NCBI GenBank assembly: GCA_024195265.1
Contig: JAJLRJ010000013.1
Coordinates: forward strand, 6,286,075 to 6,350,074
Source: Dendrophyllia cribrosa
Taxonomy: Eukaryota > Cnidaria > Anthozoa > Scleractinia > Dendrophylliidae
DNA length: 64,000 nt
Direction: 5' to 3'
Positions within the stretch are counted from its first letter, which is position 1, and the number at the start of each line of letters is the position of its first letter. Positions 1 through 11,890 of the stretch are shown here, one piece after another. The notes beneath the pieces are model-generated. The model was not told the DNA's origin and ran no database searches. It saw nothing but the letters and a program-made list of their open reading frames with translations. The position numbers and the translations under genes are program-made.

Positions 1-1490
1 TTCAGTGAGCCATAACTTTGCAACCGTTAAACCAAAAACACTCAAACTTTGCAAGATGATACACTTAGCAGCACTTGTTTACGTGATGTCATTAATTTCT
101 CTGAAAACTTGGCCAAACAAAAAATTGCCTGGCGGCCATATTTGCATTCGGTGTATACACAGGATACAAAAGTGTATCCCTAAGGAGTTCAAACGGAAAT
201 TAGCATACAAGAAAACAAGTAGCTTTAGTAGAATCCCGATCTCCTTTCATTGGGAGCCACAATCCCTGGACTCACACAGAAACTCGACCTCCTGTCCTAA
301 TGAGATTTACAACTATTTTTCATCCAATCTTTTTATTTTGAAATTTATGAAACCCTCCTATTTGTTATTTCGAATTTACCTTGGTGAAAATTGAAACGTG
401 TAACCGCGGCTATTTTTATCTTATTATACATCCCACTTTTTAATTCAATACATTGATATACTGCCCAAATATGGTCATAATGCTCTCGATATCGGTAGCT
501 CTACATTACAAATATCCGGCGATGGTGATAAATTTCGCACTTTGAAGGAAAGCGAAAATGACGGCTGCCTGCAATTTCGTATCTTTGGGAGGAAAATGCG
601 TGAGCCAATAGATACAAAAGGGAAAAGAAAGAAAAAGGTGAAAAAAAAGTGTAGAGAAAAATTATTGATCACATAATTGCACAAAAAGGCACGAAATTTT
701 CGCGTTGTGTCGCAGGTCGTGTCAGCGTTTCTTGGCGAAGCTTAATGAAAGCTTGTTCAACCACTCGACACGGAGCGAATGAAGGAACAAATGCCTTATA
801 GTTAACACCTCTGGAATATGATATAGACTTGAAACTTCCTCAGAAAAGTTTATGATCTTGGTTTTAAGCGGATTGAAGCTAAAAGATCTTGCCATTACGG
901 CTGTAGGCAAAAAATTGAGCAAGTTTGTAAACAACGGAGCGATCGATTCGGCTCGTACTTCGATGTTTGAAAATTTGGTGCTGGGTTAGGGTTAGGGGGC
1001 TAAAAAACATTAACTACGGGTAACGATGTTTTAAACGTTCATTGTGTCTTTACGCTGTGAATTTTTATAAGACATACTTTCCTCGCTGCCGTTTTTTCAG
1101 ACATTTTGCCGCTCTGATCCGCTCTGTTCAGGTAGCCGTGTATCTGTTCAATTTGTTCCGATTCTGAAAAGACACAAAACACTTATCACTAAGAAATGCT
1201 CTGCCATTTTACTGTATTTTAATCCGTGTAGTCTCTACAGCTCTGTCCCGTAAATATAAGGTAAAATATTGTAGTAAGCCTTTTTACTTAATAAAAGGTT
1301 GTATATCTCAAAGTTCTCTTTTCTAAACTGTAATTTGTTATCAATGTATTGAATTATAAAACAGTTATAGTGCTCAAGCTCGCTCAATATCGCCTGATTT
1401 AAGCCGACGAAGCCGTAGGCGAGTATTGCGCGCGCTTTCGCACTTTAACCCTATTTCGCCTGTTATGTTTAATTCAATGTATAATTAGCT

Positions 1491-1580
1491 CTGTTCCTCT
1501 CTTTTTCTTTTCCTTATTGTTGTTATATATTGTAATTGAATAAGTGTGAATAATAAACTTGAACTTGAACTTGAACTTGG
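1491..1580 (+). repeat. Retroelement-like 3' tail ending in (TTGAAC)n
   Basis: A T-rich stretch leads into AATAAACTTGAACTTGAAC and further TTGAAC hexamers. Such a short repeat after an AATAAA-like box is typical of the 3' end of a non-LTR element or SINE that uses a simple-repeat tail. No body of the element was recognised upstream, so the class is open. Confidence 0.35.
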
Positions 1581-2115
1581 GGGCACAAAGTGCCCGCGCT
1601 AACTTTCAACAGTCATAACTTCTTAAATATGTATTCCAACGCCATCAAACTTTGTGACTTTTCCTAAAATTTATCTGGTAACAATGACATATGATTTTAT
1701 TGATCACTTGACTTGATGTTTCCATGGCAACAAGATTTTGACAGCCATGTTTTTTATTTTTTAAATGTGCATATCTTTACCTTTGAATGACGAAAACAAT
1801 GTTTATTGGTATAACTTTTACATTTTTACGTCTTTTAGCGTTTATTTATTGGTTTTGATTAGTTTTGAGTCATTTAGGACGGTTTTTAAGAGGTTTTGAA
1901 AAATTTCAGAAATCCATTGTGCGGACCGCAAAGGAGAAAGTTTTGGACGTACTATGTACCCTCTAGGTTTCATTGTCGCCGCGCCCCTCCAGAACCCAGG
2001 CTCAGGAACTCAAAAAAAGCCCAGGCAAAAAAGGGTTTACTGTTAAATATTTGCATTCCTTGACGTAAAAAGAGAGAAGAAACTAACCGAATAGAATGAA
2101 GGTTTAAATAAAGGT

Positions 2116-2150
2116 TTTACATTACATTACATTACATTATACATTACATA
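2116..2150. repeat. (ATTAC)n microsatellite
   Basis: About six ATTAC pentamers, slightly interrupted. No coding role is seen. Confidence 0.8.
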
Positions 2151-2393
2151 GATTAGGCTAAGGTTCTAAAGGAATAAATTCCTACTACAAAACGTACACT
2201 CCAAAATATGTGTACCCAAAAATGGACCGAAATTCATGTAGTGGAAAAAACCCGACCAAATTTGATAACAACAAGTAGCCTCGGAACCGAAATAAGAAAC
2301 CAAATCACATTAGCCAAAAGAAATTAAGGAAATGGTACTTCCATTCAATAAGCAGTTGCAGAGCACGTGGTCGGTTAATAGTCGAGTCTGCGG

Positions 2394-2467
2394 TTGTGGC
2401 CTTGGCTGCGGCTGCGGCTGCGGCTGCGGCCTTGGCTGCGGCTGCGGCTGCGGCTGCGGCTGCGACT
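2394..2467. repeat. (GGCTGC)n hexamer minisatellite
   Basis: GC-rich repeat of GGCTGC/CTTGGC units in otherwise AT-rich DNA. Two blocks separated by CCTTGG suggest an internal duplication. It lies about 500 bp upstream of the first visible CUB-gene exon. Confidence 0.8.
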
Positions 2468-2970
2468 GAAATGTTTTACAGTTGACTCTTCTGTAACAGA
2501 AGGTTATGAAGCCGGGTCAAAAGATAAAATAAATTGAACTCGTTCCTGCAACATGGGATTATAGCGGCAGCATAGTCATTCGAAGTTATTGAAATTGCAT
2601 TTTGAAGAATTATTATAAAGTACGATAACAAATATAAAGAGACATGAAATTTCAACAGATATTTCTTTCAAACAATTTTTTTATCTAAGAAAATTGAAGA
2701 TCCGTAACCAGGATTCATTATATAATAATTAAAAAGTAAAAAAAAAAACGTTCACTGGTTAAAAATTTTAAAAACTATAAGTTTTCGACAACCGTCCTGT
2801 TGTCTTCAACGGATAGAAAAAATAACAATTTCTCACTTTGTTTTTCATATTCCGTTAATATCATTAAGCTAATTTATTCCTATTTGAAATTTGTTATTTT
2901 TATATGACAACCTTCTTGCAATTATAGAAGTATAAATATTGCCTTAAAGTGGTTAAATTATCTTTTATAG

Positions 2971-3513
2971 GGATCGTTACTTTGCCTCCGTGGACGAACC
3001 CACCGACAACTAATTACCCACCGTTCACAACTCAGAATCCACATCAAGGTAAAATAAATAAAATAAAAAAACAAATAAATCATTTTATTTAAGTGTCAAA
3101 GGTATTTAGCACGCGAGTACTAATTGGGAACACTTTCCAGAACTAATTGGAATTAGGAAGTGTTGGTTTTTGAGGAGAGGAGAAAACCGGAGTACCGGCC
3201 GGGAGAAAAATCTCTCGGAGCAAGGAGAGAACCAACAACAAACTCAACCCATATATGACGCCAGGGCCAGGAATCGAACCCGGGCCACGACATGAGAGGA
3301 TAATTCACTCTTGCCCTGAATCGAAAATTAGATGATCCCACATTTGTCAAAACAGCACCTTGTTGCTATCTTGGGTATCAGTACCACACCATGTTGTTGG
3401 TCCAGTGGGAACGAGCATGGTTGGCATTACCCGTTATCGTTAGACCGATATAACTGTAAGAATAATTGTAAGTAGAATGCAGAGCCCCACTTAAACAGCA
3501 CGATCCAAACTTA

Positions 3514-3544
<31 letters not shown>

Positions 3545-6500
3545 CGATGATGATGTTGATGATGATGATGATGTTGATGATGATGATGATGATGATGATG
3601 ATGTTGATGATGGTGATGATTTCTTGTCAGGGTATCCACCATTTCACTGTAATAAACAAAAGCTAAAAATACAAAAACAAAAAAAAAACAATGACAAAAT
3701 GTAATATTTAAAACTTAACTGTAAACATTATACAAGTATCATTCTTTTCGTGTTCGTTATTTGTGAGCCATCTGGAAAATACAACTAAATATCTAAGTTA
3801 ACTAGGGCTTGATCGTCATTCCTTATTCATAACCTAATTTTCTCCTGTAACAGGGTGTGGCGGTGTTGTCTACAACATGCTACAAAGTCCCGGATATCCA
3901 AACACCTACCCAAACTCCCTGAACTGTGTTAATTACGTGAATATTCCTTACGGCAAGACGCTGAACATTTATTTTGCTGATTTTGACGTGGAAGGCGGTG
4001 GGTTTTCTTGCAGGTAAATATTGGTGTTCAGATTGTGTTTTTGTAAGATGCTCAGCGGATGGGAAAACGTGGCACAGGTAGATTTAGCGAACATCCACGA
4101 TTATCGACGATCCATAGTCTGGAATAGAAACAAAACCATATAAGACTCGGGCATCAACAATCGCGCAGTCTCAGATCAATCTCACCTCTGGCAAGAGATT
4201 AAGCGTTTCTTCGCGATCACCTTCGTTTGGATGGTTAACCGCTCTTAAAGGAGCTATGTCATGGTGATTTTGAGGTTTTCGGGTCAAAACCGTCCCAAAT
4301 TAAAACTAAGTACCTTTGTCGTACAAGAAATGCTTAAAGAACACTAACAGGAAGATATCAAGTGAATTAGCAGAGAAAATAAACCATAATCGGAGTTTTA
4401 AAGAATTTTCTAAGACACAAGCGATAAACTTGAAATAATTGGCCCAATTTTTTCAAGATTCAATCCATTTCCATCCTGGCCATCTGCAGCGCAAGACACT
4501 TATTTTTACTTTTAGAGCACTAGTAGAATAATTTTAAACAAAACTGGATTCTTAGTTTTGGAATTTCACTGATATAAAGATGTATTTTGGCTTTTTAAAG
4601 TAACGCTAAAAATGGTGACATAGCCCCTTTAAATAAGACACACTACTGTGTTCCCAGTAAAAAACAATATGCTTTCAAATTTCCGTAACATGTCTTTAAA
4701 ATTTAAGTGAAGCTTTGTCAAAAACCATCTTTAAAGAATTTCGAAAGCAATAGACGTTTTATTCCACGATATGCGCATTGAAATGTAACACAATCCCAAA
4801 GTGATGAATTAAACTAGAAAGATTTACTGTATATAGCACGCCATATCGTGTCGCTCCGGATTAAAAATCATGAGAGTTTCAATATATCAAGGTTTAAACA
4901 CGCACAGGACGAAATAATGAATTTACTAGTCTTTAAGACAAAATTAAATTTTACTTAAAGGTATCGAAAATCTTTAAGTTGAGACGTAAATACTCTTAAA
5001 TGTATTAAAGTAAGTAAGAACATTTAAGTTATCTTTAATTCAATTTTTCAACAACTTAAAGGAAACTTAAATTGTTCATTACTTGCTTTAAGTGTTGTCA
5101 AGTATAGGCTTATTTAAGTAATTTACGGTGCACTTAAAGATAGTCGAAATTGTTCTTTAAGTTTTCTTTAAGGAACCTTTACTTGCACTTAAAATCGTTA
5201 TTTCGTCCTGTGACGTGTCTAGCCACGAATTCCTTTCTGTGCAAAACTTAAAATTGCATCATCCCCTGAGCTCCCCTGCCTGTTCAGTGTGTATAATGTG
5301 TATAGAAACAGACGAATCTCTTCAACACATTTTATTTATCTTAATAAACACTAAACTTGAATGTTCTGTGCAAAGGGTAGAGAGTTTAGTGACCTTATAA
5401 TTTCAACTGTCTCGAAAAATTGCAATTTTTTTAATTTCTTTTTTAATTTGTTTCTATAGCTATGACTATTTGGAGATTACCAATGACCGCGGCCAGTCCT
5501 ATGGAAAATACTGTGGACAGCGAACTGGACAAAGCGTTAATGTAATTGGACGTAGAGCTGTAATATCTTTTCATTCAGACGGGAGTGTTCAAAGACGGGG
5601 ATATAAATTGCGTTTCTATTTTAACTGTAAGTATTAATCTCTAATTAGTTCTTTGCCAAGGGCTAACCCCAATCTATTCATTTTGTGGTTATTTAACGAT
5701 TTTTCAACACAGTCGTATCTAGTGATGGATATTTACCAGAGCGGTGAGGTAGATTTGCAGTGAAACTAAACGCAAGGAATATTCTTACTAAAAGTGAATC
5801 AGCCATATTTTCACACAGCATCTGTGTAAAGACCTGTTATATCAAAGGAACTTTGCGCGCCAACAGAATAATAACTAAGAAATATTATAATAATGATAAG
5901 AACCTACCTAGAGTCCTTTACACCTGAAACATTTAAAGGTCAGAAAACTTTTATTAACTGCTAATTCACTCAAACATCTCTTCCGAAAACCGATTCTCTA
6001 TCTCCTTGAGATACATCCAGACATTCCAGAGCTCAGCCAGAAACCCGAGCTCTTCTTCTCCTTGGGTCTCACAGAGATATCCATGGGCTCTCACAGAAAT
6101 CCGAGCTCAGTCCAACTTTCCTTGGGATTACATCGAGGATTTTTGGAGTGTATGAAACGATCCTAATTGCACAGTCCAAATTAGATCCAACTACTATCTG
6201 GGGACTCTCCTACCATCCCAATATTGCTATCTTATATTCCAATAATTGCTATCTTATATTCGAACAATGCTATCTTATATTCCGCTTTATGCGCATTCCT
6301 TAAGGAAAAGAGATAAATTCCTACTGAATACAGCTTAGCTGGACTAGTTTGAACACATATTTGCAACTCTGAGTTTTTATGCTTCTCTCGAAGCAATCAT
6401 CAGGCAACTGACCAAAAATAACGAATACATTCAGGCAAATCTTGAATGTATCCGTTATTTTTGGGCAGTTGCCTGATGATTGCTTCGAGAAAAGCATGAA

Positions 6501-9500
6501 ACTCAGAGTTGCAAATATATATGTTTGAACAAGTCCACATTCTTTCTTTTTATATACATATTAATTTATATATATCGCTTTCATGTCGTTTATCTCTCTT
6601 TTATAGCAAACGCTACATTGGCTCCGTCGACGAACCCACCGACCACATATAATCCACCGACAACATATTACCCACCGTTCACAACTCAGAATCCATCACA
6701 AGGTAAAGAATAACTTGCATTCATTGTTAGATTGCTTAGGTCACACACAACAGAAAGAAACCATTTGTGTGGGAGAAAAGCTGGAAAGTAACTAAGTGTT
6801 ATTCAGACCCGAGTGCTACCGGACACATACGTCAAACGTTAGTCAACGAAGCTAGGCTAGTGTCACAAGTTAAAAGCTACCAAACCCTTAGGGTATTATG
6901 CAACCACCAGGAAATTGCAATAAATATATATTCAAAATTGTCATTCCACTCATATAAGACCTCATACATTTTTACTCAAAGAAATTGTCAAGCTTGTACG
7001 ATAGTGTACTGAAGAAGCACCAGCCGGCGAAACATACACAATGAGGGACTTGTGATTAAGTTCGCTGCTTGCTCCATTGATACATCCTACGTGCACACCA
7101 GTGATAGTTAAATTTGTGAAAATACGAAGAAAGGGAGAATCGTTTTTGTCATAGTTCAAAGGACATCCAGTATGTAGTTTCCCTTTTTGGCGATTATTTG
7201 GCAAGTTTAGGGCTTTCTAAAAAACAAAAAAAAATCGATTGCCTTACATTTTAACAATTTCAACGATGACTGGTGTGACATGCACACGTGCGCAAGTGAA
7301 CTATTATGATGACGATGATGATCATTATTATCATTTATTGTCAGAGTATCCACGATATTACAATACTAAAATTTGCCATACCATAACAAAAACAAAAGCT
7401 ATAAAATACAAAAACAAAAACAATGACAAAATGTAATATTTAAAATTTAACTTAAAACATTAGGTCATTCTTTTTGTGTTCGTCACTTGTGAGCTAAAAT
7501 GCCATCTGGAAAATACAACTAAATATGTAAGTTAACTTGACTTGATCTTTATTCATTATTCACAAACTACTTTTCTCGTTCAACAGGGTGTGGCTCTGTT
7601 ATCTCCAACACCCTTAAAAGTCCGGGATATCCAAGCAACTACCCAGCCAACATGGACTGTGTTTACAGGGTGCATATTCCTCATGGCATGGCGATGAGAA
7701 TTTACTTTAACCGTTTTGACGTGGAAAGTCATTCCTACTGCAGGTAAAGATTGGCTTTCAGATTTGTTTTTAAAGGTACTCAACGAATCGGACCGATTAT
7801 ATTGAAACATGGCACACGGAGATTTAGCGAACGTCAGCGTAAACGCACATTTTATAATATAATTGCATGAACCTAAATTGTTTAAAATTGACTTAAAGTA
7901 ATATAAACTGTTTCGAAAAAAATTCAAACACCGTACTGTTGAAGCTTCATGTGCGACCACGTTTCGTAAAAAAAAAAAACAATTAAGCGACCACCTTTCC
8001 TAAGCGACCACTTTTCCAAAATACCAAATTTCTTCCAGTCAAATTCAAACCACTATAGTCTAAACCTCTCCTAAGCGACCACTTTTCCAAAATACCAAAT
8101 TCCTTCTAGTCAAATCACTATGGTCCAAACCTATTGTAAGCGACCACCTCTCGTAAGCGACCACTTTTCCAAAATACCAAATTTCTTCCAGTCAAATTCA
8201 AATCACTATAGTCCAAACCTTTCATAAGCGACTACCTCGTAAGCGACCGCGATCACTTTCGTCGCTGGTGATTTTTATTTTTCTATTGTTTCGCCTCTGG
8301 AAAGCGACCACTTACACAAAATTCGATGGCACTGCAGACGCAAATTGAATCATTTGGTAACAGTTCAAGTCCAATAAAACGACATTTCGTCCTTTGCATC
8401 AAATATTCAATATGAAACAATATTTTGCACTGATAGGAGCTTTGTACATTAAAATTGCTATAGGTTCATATGATTCAGAGACGATTTCATATGATTTAAA
8501 GTAAAGTTACCTGTGGTCTGACCTTATGGTCTGTGGCCACCCTGTGGTCTGATCTTAGAAGCAAACTATGATTGCAAGAAAGCACAGTAACACCATCCCC
8601 TCGGTATGACCAATACCTTACGCATGCGCAAACCAAATTACCCTGGTAGTGGCAGCCATGGACAGCTGTTTCGTCCTATTTAGGACTCATCAGCATACAA
8701 TACCGATTGGATGGTGTAGTGTTACTGATGTCTGGCTTATAGTTAAGCAATAGAACACATTTTCTATGAGTTTACCGGCGTGATAAACCCACGCGGGATG
8801 TTGGGAGAACACGAGAAAAGCTTGTAAATCACGAGCCGCAGGCGAGTGATTTACAAGCTTTTCGAGTGTTCTCCCAACATCCCAAGTGGGTTTATAACGC
8901 CGGTAAACTCATAGAAAATGTGTTCTATTGCTTTTATGAAATAACTATGGAAAGCGTTTGGAAAGAGAGAACTTTGTTGTAGTTTTGTGCCGATCAAGTA
9001 GCTTATTCTCATTACATTCATCGGATGACGCGGGAAAACCAATCAAAGCGGCTGAAAGAATAAATGAACTTTACACGATGCCACTGACAAAGCTGCACTG
9101 ACAAATTCACGGGTTCAACGAAAGTGATGAAAAGTTTTAGCGCTTTGAAATTCGTCAGTTGAAATTTATCAGCTGAAAGAAGAAAATGTATTGAATGATT
9201 CAAAAGTTCTTTCAATTGGAAATCCAGAAAATTGTGTCCGGAATCTGCCGCCGCAAACCTGAATGTACGAGGAAAGTTTGGAAGCCTACAATTTTTATGT
9301 TGGATTCAAAGATTGCTTTCTTGTCAAGAATTTTTCAATTGGAATAAAGGTTAGTTCCAGAAACTCAGCTTCTGAAACTGTTTTCGACTTTATTTATTAC
9401 TTTGAAGTGTACAATGAAGCCCGTACTTCTCTACATTTTAAGTACTGAATGAAAACTAAGCTCATTGTTTTTAAGCCTACAGTTCTGAGAGTTAGATTGG

Positions 9501-11699
9501 TTTGATGGAACAAACTGAATTGTTTGATCATTTCATGGAAATAATTTGTTCAACCATAAACCTATAATGTTTGTTAGCTTCATTTTCTTCTTGCTAATTG
9601 ATCATCCTTGCTTGGACACATAATCAGAATTTAAACTGCATCCGGTACAAAAGTATTGCATTAAAAAATCTCAAAAACAAAACACGATAAAGCGTATAAA
9701 TGGATCGAATCGACGTAAAATAATTATCCTAAACAACAAAGCTATAAGCTTAAGCCTTGCTTTTTAATTCCACTGTGCAAATCCGTCTTATTTAGAAGTT
9801 ATCTTAGGATCTGTAAGAACATTTACAAAACTTCAGTTCAGTTAATTTCAATCGAAAATTTCCCGGCTCAGTTTGAAAGCCATTGTTTGCTCTTTGGGTT
9901 TCAAATTTTTTTAGCTTTTCACTAAACCTTCAGCTCAGCGAACTTCACAAAGTACATATCGAGGTTGTTTTGATTGTCATTGATCGCTGAAAATATATTC
10001 CTGTTGTTGATATCAGTTTTAAAATAAGCTTAGTGTTCTTTTGTCGATAAGCCATTTTTTGCTTCCGTACGTGGGAAATTTTTTATTTTTATTTTGTAGG
10101 TTTGAGCAGCAACTTATTGTTTACAAGAAACAAATCCTCTGTTCTCATCTTCTCAACAGACCACAATATGCAATAAGACAATAAACCGGCTCGAGTTGGG
10201 AAATTCTTTTTCCTCACCGTACGCTTGTGTTGATGCGGTAACGGAAAATTGAACTTTGTTTACTTTACAGTTTCTCTTGCGCGATTTTCTATGAGTTTAC
10301 CGGCACAATAGTCAATAGGTCTTTGACCAATCAGAACGCGCGTAGTATCTCAGTTATTTTATAGTTTCCCATAATAACTGACCACCTCCCATAAGCGACC
10401 ACCTCGACTTTGAAACTGTATTTTTATTCATTTTACTTATATAGGTATGACTATTTGGAGTTTTCCAATGAGAACAACCAGACCTTTGGAAAATACTGCG
10501 GTTATAAAACTGGACAAAGCGTTTATGTATCGGGACATTATGCTGTGATATCTTTTCATTCAGACTTCAGTTGGCAACGTAGTGGATATCGTTTAACTTT
10601 CTATTTTTACGGTAAGTACAATTACAATGCTATGTTACTTTTCCAGGGCTGAGCCTAATCTGTTCATTTCCTTTTTGTTGGTTTATTGTTTATTTTATAA
10701 TTATTCGACAACGTGAAGGTGGCTAGTGGTAGATAATTACCGGGCTGGAAAGTTGTGCGGTTAAATACGGTATTGGTCAAAGTTACTTAGAAAATATACA
10801 GTCACCAAAACTTGTTTTAGTGTATCCCAAACCAGTCATTTCAGATTTAGTTTTAGTCAAGAAGCAAACTATGTTGTTTTTAATATTTGCTACTTTACGC
10901 GGGAAAAATTGTTCTGGCTACTGCTTTAGAAGAAGACAAATTACAGTAAACGGTTGAAATGCGCCGCCTTATCGTCGCCACATTTAAATCGAACCATTTC
11001 ATGATCTTGCTATCAGAAGGTATTAAGCAGCTGGGTTTTTAGAAACCAAATCATCACGGTTGTCATTAGTACGACCGCCACAAAAACTAGCGTTTTGTGA
11101 CCCAAAGTAGTTGAGCGAGACCATACTGCAGTATTCAGGTGAGAAATTTATTTATATTTAGGTGAACTGTATAGTGTTTGGGACAACTACTCTTGAAGAT
11201 TGTAAACTTAGTATTTTCTAAAGATAACATTTGTACTGACTTAAATAAATTCAGGATGTTGCACAGTACCGTTGAGTTTACATGAATAATAAATACATTT
11301 GCTGACCTATTTATTGTATTTTCGTATGTTCTGAGCTTTCTATGCCTTTTGACAAACATTATGTTTTGCGTGTGTTTTTTTAAATCCAACTACTGGTCTG
11401 CCCTACCTAGGGACTCTCCTACCAATATTGCTATCTTATATTCTAATATTGCTATCTTATATTCCAATATTGCTATCTTATATCCCAATATTGCTATTTT
11501 ATATTCCAATATTGCTATTTTATATTCTAATATTGCTATCTTATATTCCGCTTTATGCGCATTCCTTATTCCTACTGAATACGGATAAAAACACGTGTAC
11601 ACAAACATGGTCCGAAACTCATAACAGCTATGTAATTTTGAATATCATTAAAAATAGTTCCTCCTGATGTTATTTGTTATTTTTAAATGTATATGACAA

Positions 11700-11744
<45 letters not shown>

Positions 11745-11849
11745 TGAATGTATCCGTTATTTTTGGGCAGTTGCCTGATGATTGATTCGAGAGAAGCATG
11801 AAACTCGGAGTTGCAAATATATGTGTTTGAACTAGTCCATATTCTTTCT

Positions 11850-11890
<41 letters not shown>

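Larger units (their letters stand above)
1..2970. other. Non-coding flank upstream of the CUB gene
   Basis: No exon could be supported here. The exon at 2971 begins in phase 1, so at least one earlier exon must exist, either unrecognised here or left of the window. The stretch holds a short telomere-like GGGTTAGGGTTAGGGGG run near 984-1000, a retroelement-like 3' tail near 1491-1580, and microsatellites near 2116-2150 and 2394-2467. The open frames are short, lack family motifs and look like chance. Confidence 0.5.
2971..5626 (+). other. CUB unit 1: linker, CUB N-half and CUB C-half exons
   Basis: Exons 2971-3048 (78 nt, phase 1 to 1), 3854-4013 (160 nt, ends phase 2) and 5460-5626 (167 nt, ends phase 1). 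The linker reads as a Pro/Thr-rich peptide containing [12 protein letters not shown]. The N-half has [15 protein letters not shown] and NCVNYVNIP. The C-half has [19 protein letters not shown] and [15 protein letters not shown]. This unit is clearly diverged from units 2 and 3, so it is the older copy. Its introns hold a tRNA-derived SINE, a long trinucleotide array and two MITE-like elements. Confidence 0.85.
8490..10370. mobile_element. About 1.9-kb insertion unique to duplicate copy A
   Basis: The shared intron sequence reaches GATTCAGAGAC(G/A)ATTTCATA near 8490 and resumes near 10370-10380. Copy B runs straight through. The insert contains the hammerhead-bearing small element (8585-8727), a foldback element (8748-8935) and about 1.4 kb of unrecognised AT-rich DNA. 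TTTCTATGAGTTTACCGGC recurs near 10289 and matches the foldback's arm, so the right part may belong to the same element. No protein of a known transposase was recognised. Confidence 0.55.
6607..10611 (+). other. CUB unit 2: linker, CUB N-half and CUB C-half exons
   Basis: Exons 6607-6702 (96 nt), 7587-7743 (157 nt) and 10445-10611 (167 nt). The linker carries [18 protein letters not shown], a likely O-glycosylated spacer. The N-half has [25 protein letters not shown] and FDVESHSYC. The C-half has [20 protein letters not shown], including an NQT N-glycosylation sequon, and [13 protein letters not shown]. The intron splitting the CUB is about 2.7 kb, against 830 bp in unit 3, because of a roughly 1.9-kb insertion carrying a hammerhead motif and a foldback element. 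Confidence 0.87.
6185..11383. repeat. Tandem segmental duplication, copy A (CUB unit 2)
   Basis: This block starts at ATCCAACTACT followed by a 21-bp minisatellite, and the same start recurs at 11384. Shared sequence then includes a palindromic repeat, the linker exon, CUB N-half, an 82-bp minisatellite, CUB C-half and the 3' intron through to a shared block at about 11330-11345. Compared with copy B it carries an extra stretch of about 1.9 kb (about 8490-10370). Confidence 0.8.

Noticed and set aside
984..1000. Telomere-like TTAGGG repeats (also near 18325 and 25566)
   Set aside because: Only two or three units each, too short to indicate a telomere or interstitial telomeric array.
6992..7045. 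Full hammerhead at the CTGAAGA...GAAAC motif
   Set aside because: Flanks pair (GTGTA/TACAC), but the cleavage-site U-H is missing from the right register and stem II is poor, so it was kept only as a low-confidence motif.
7580..7960. Minus-strand 126-residue frame, repeated at 14225-14428
   Set aside because: Shadow of the CUB N-half exon. The plus-strand frame has the CUB motifs and splice borders.
11390..11667. Overlapping frames on both strands with repeated NIAILYS / YKIAILE peptides
   Set aside because: They are translations of a 21-bp minisatellite, whose unit length is a multiple of three and lacks stops in several frames.
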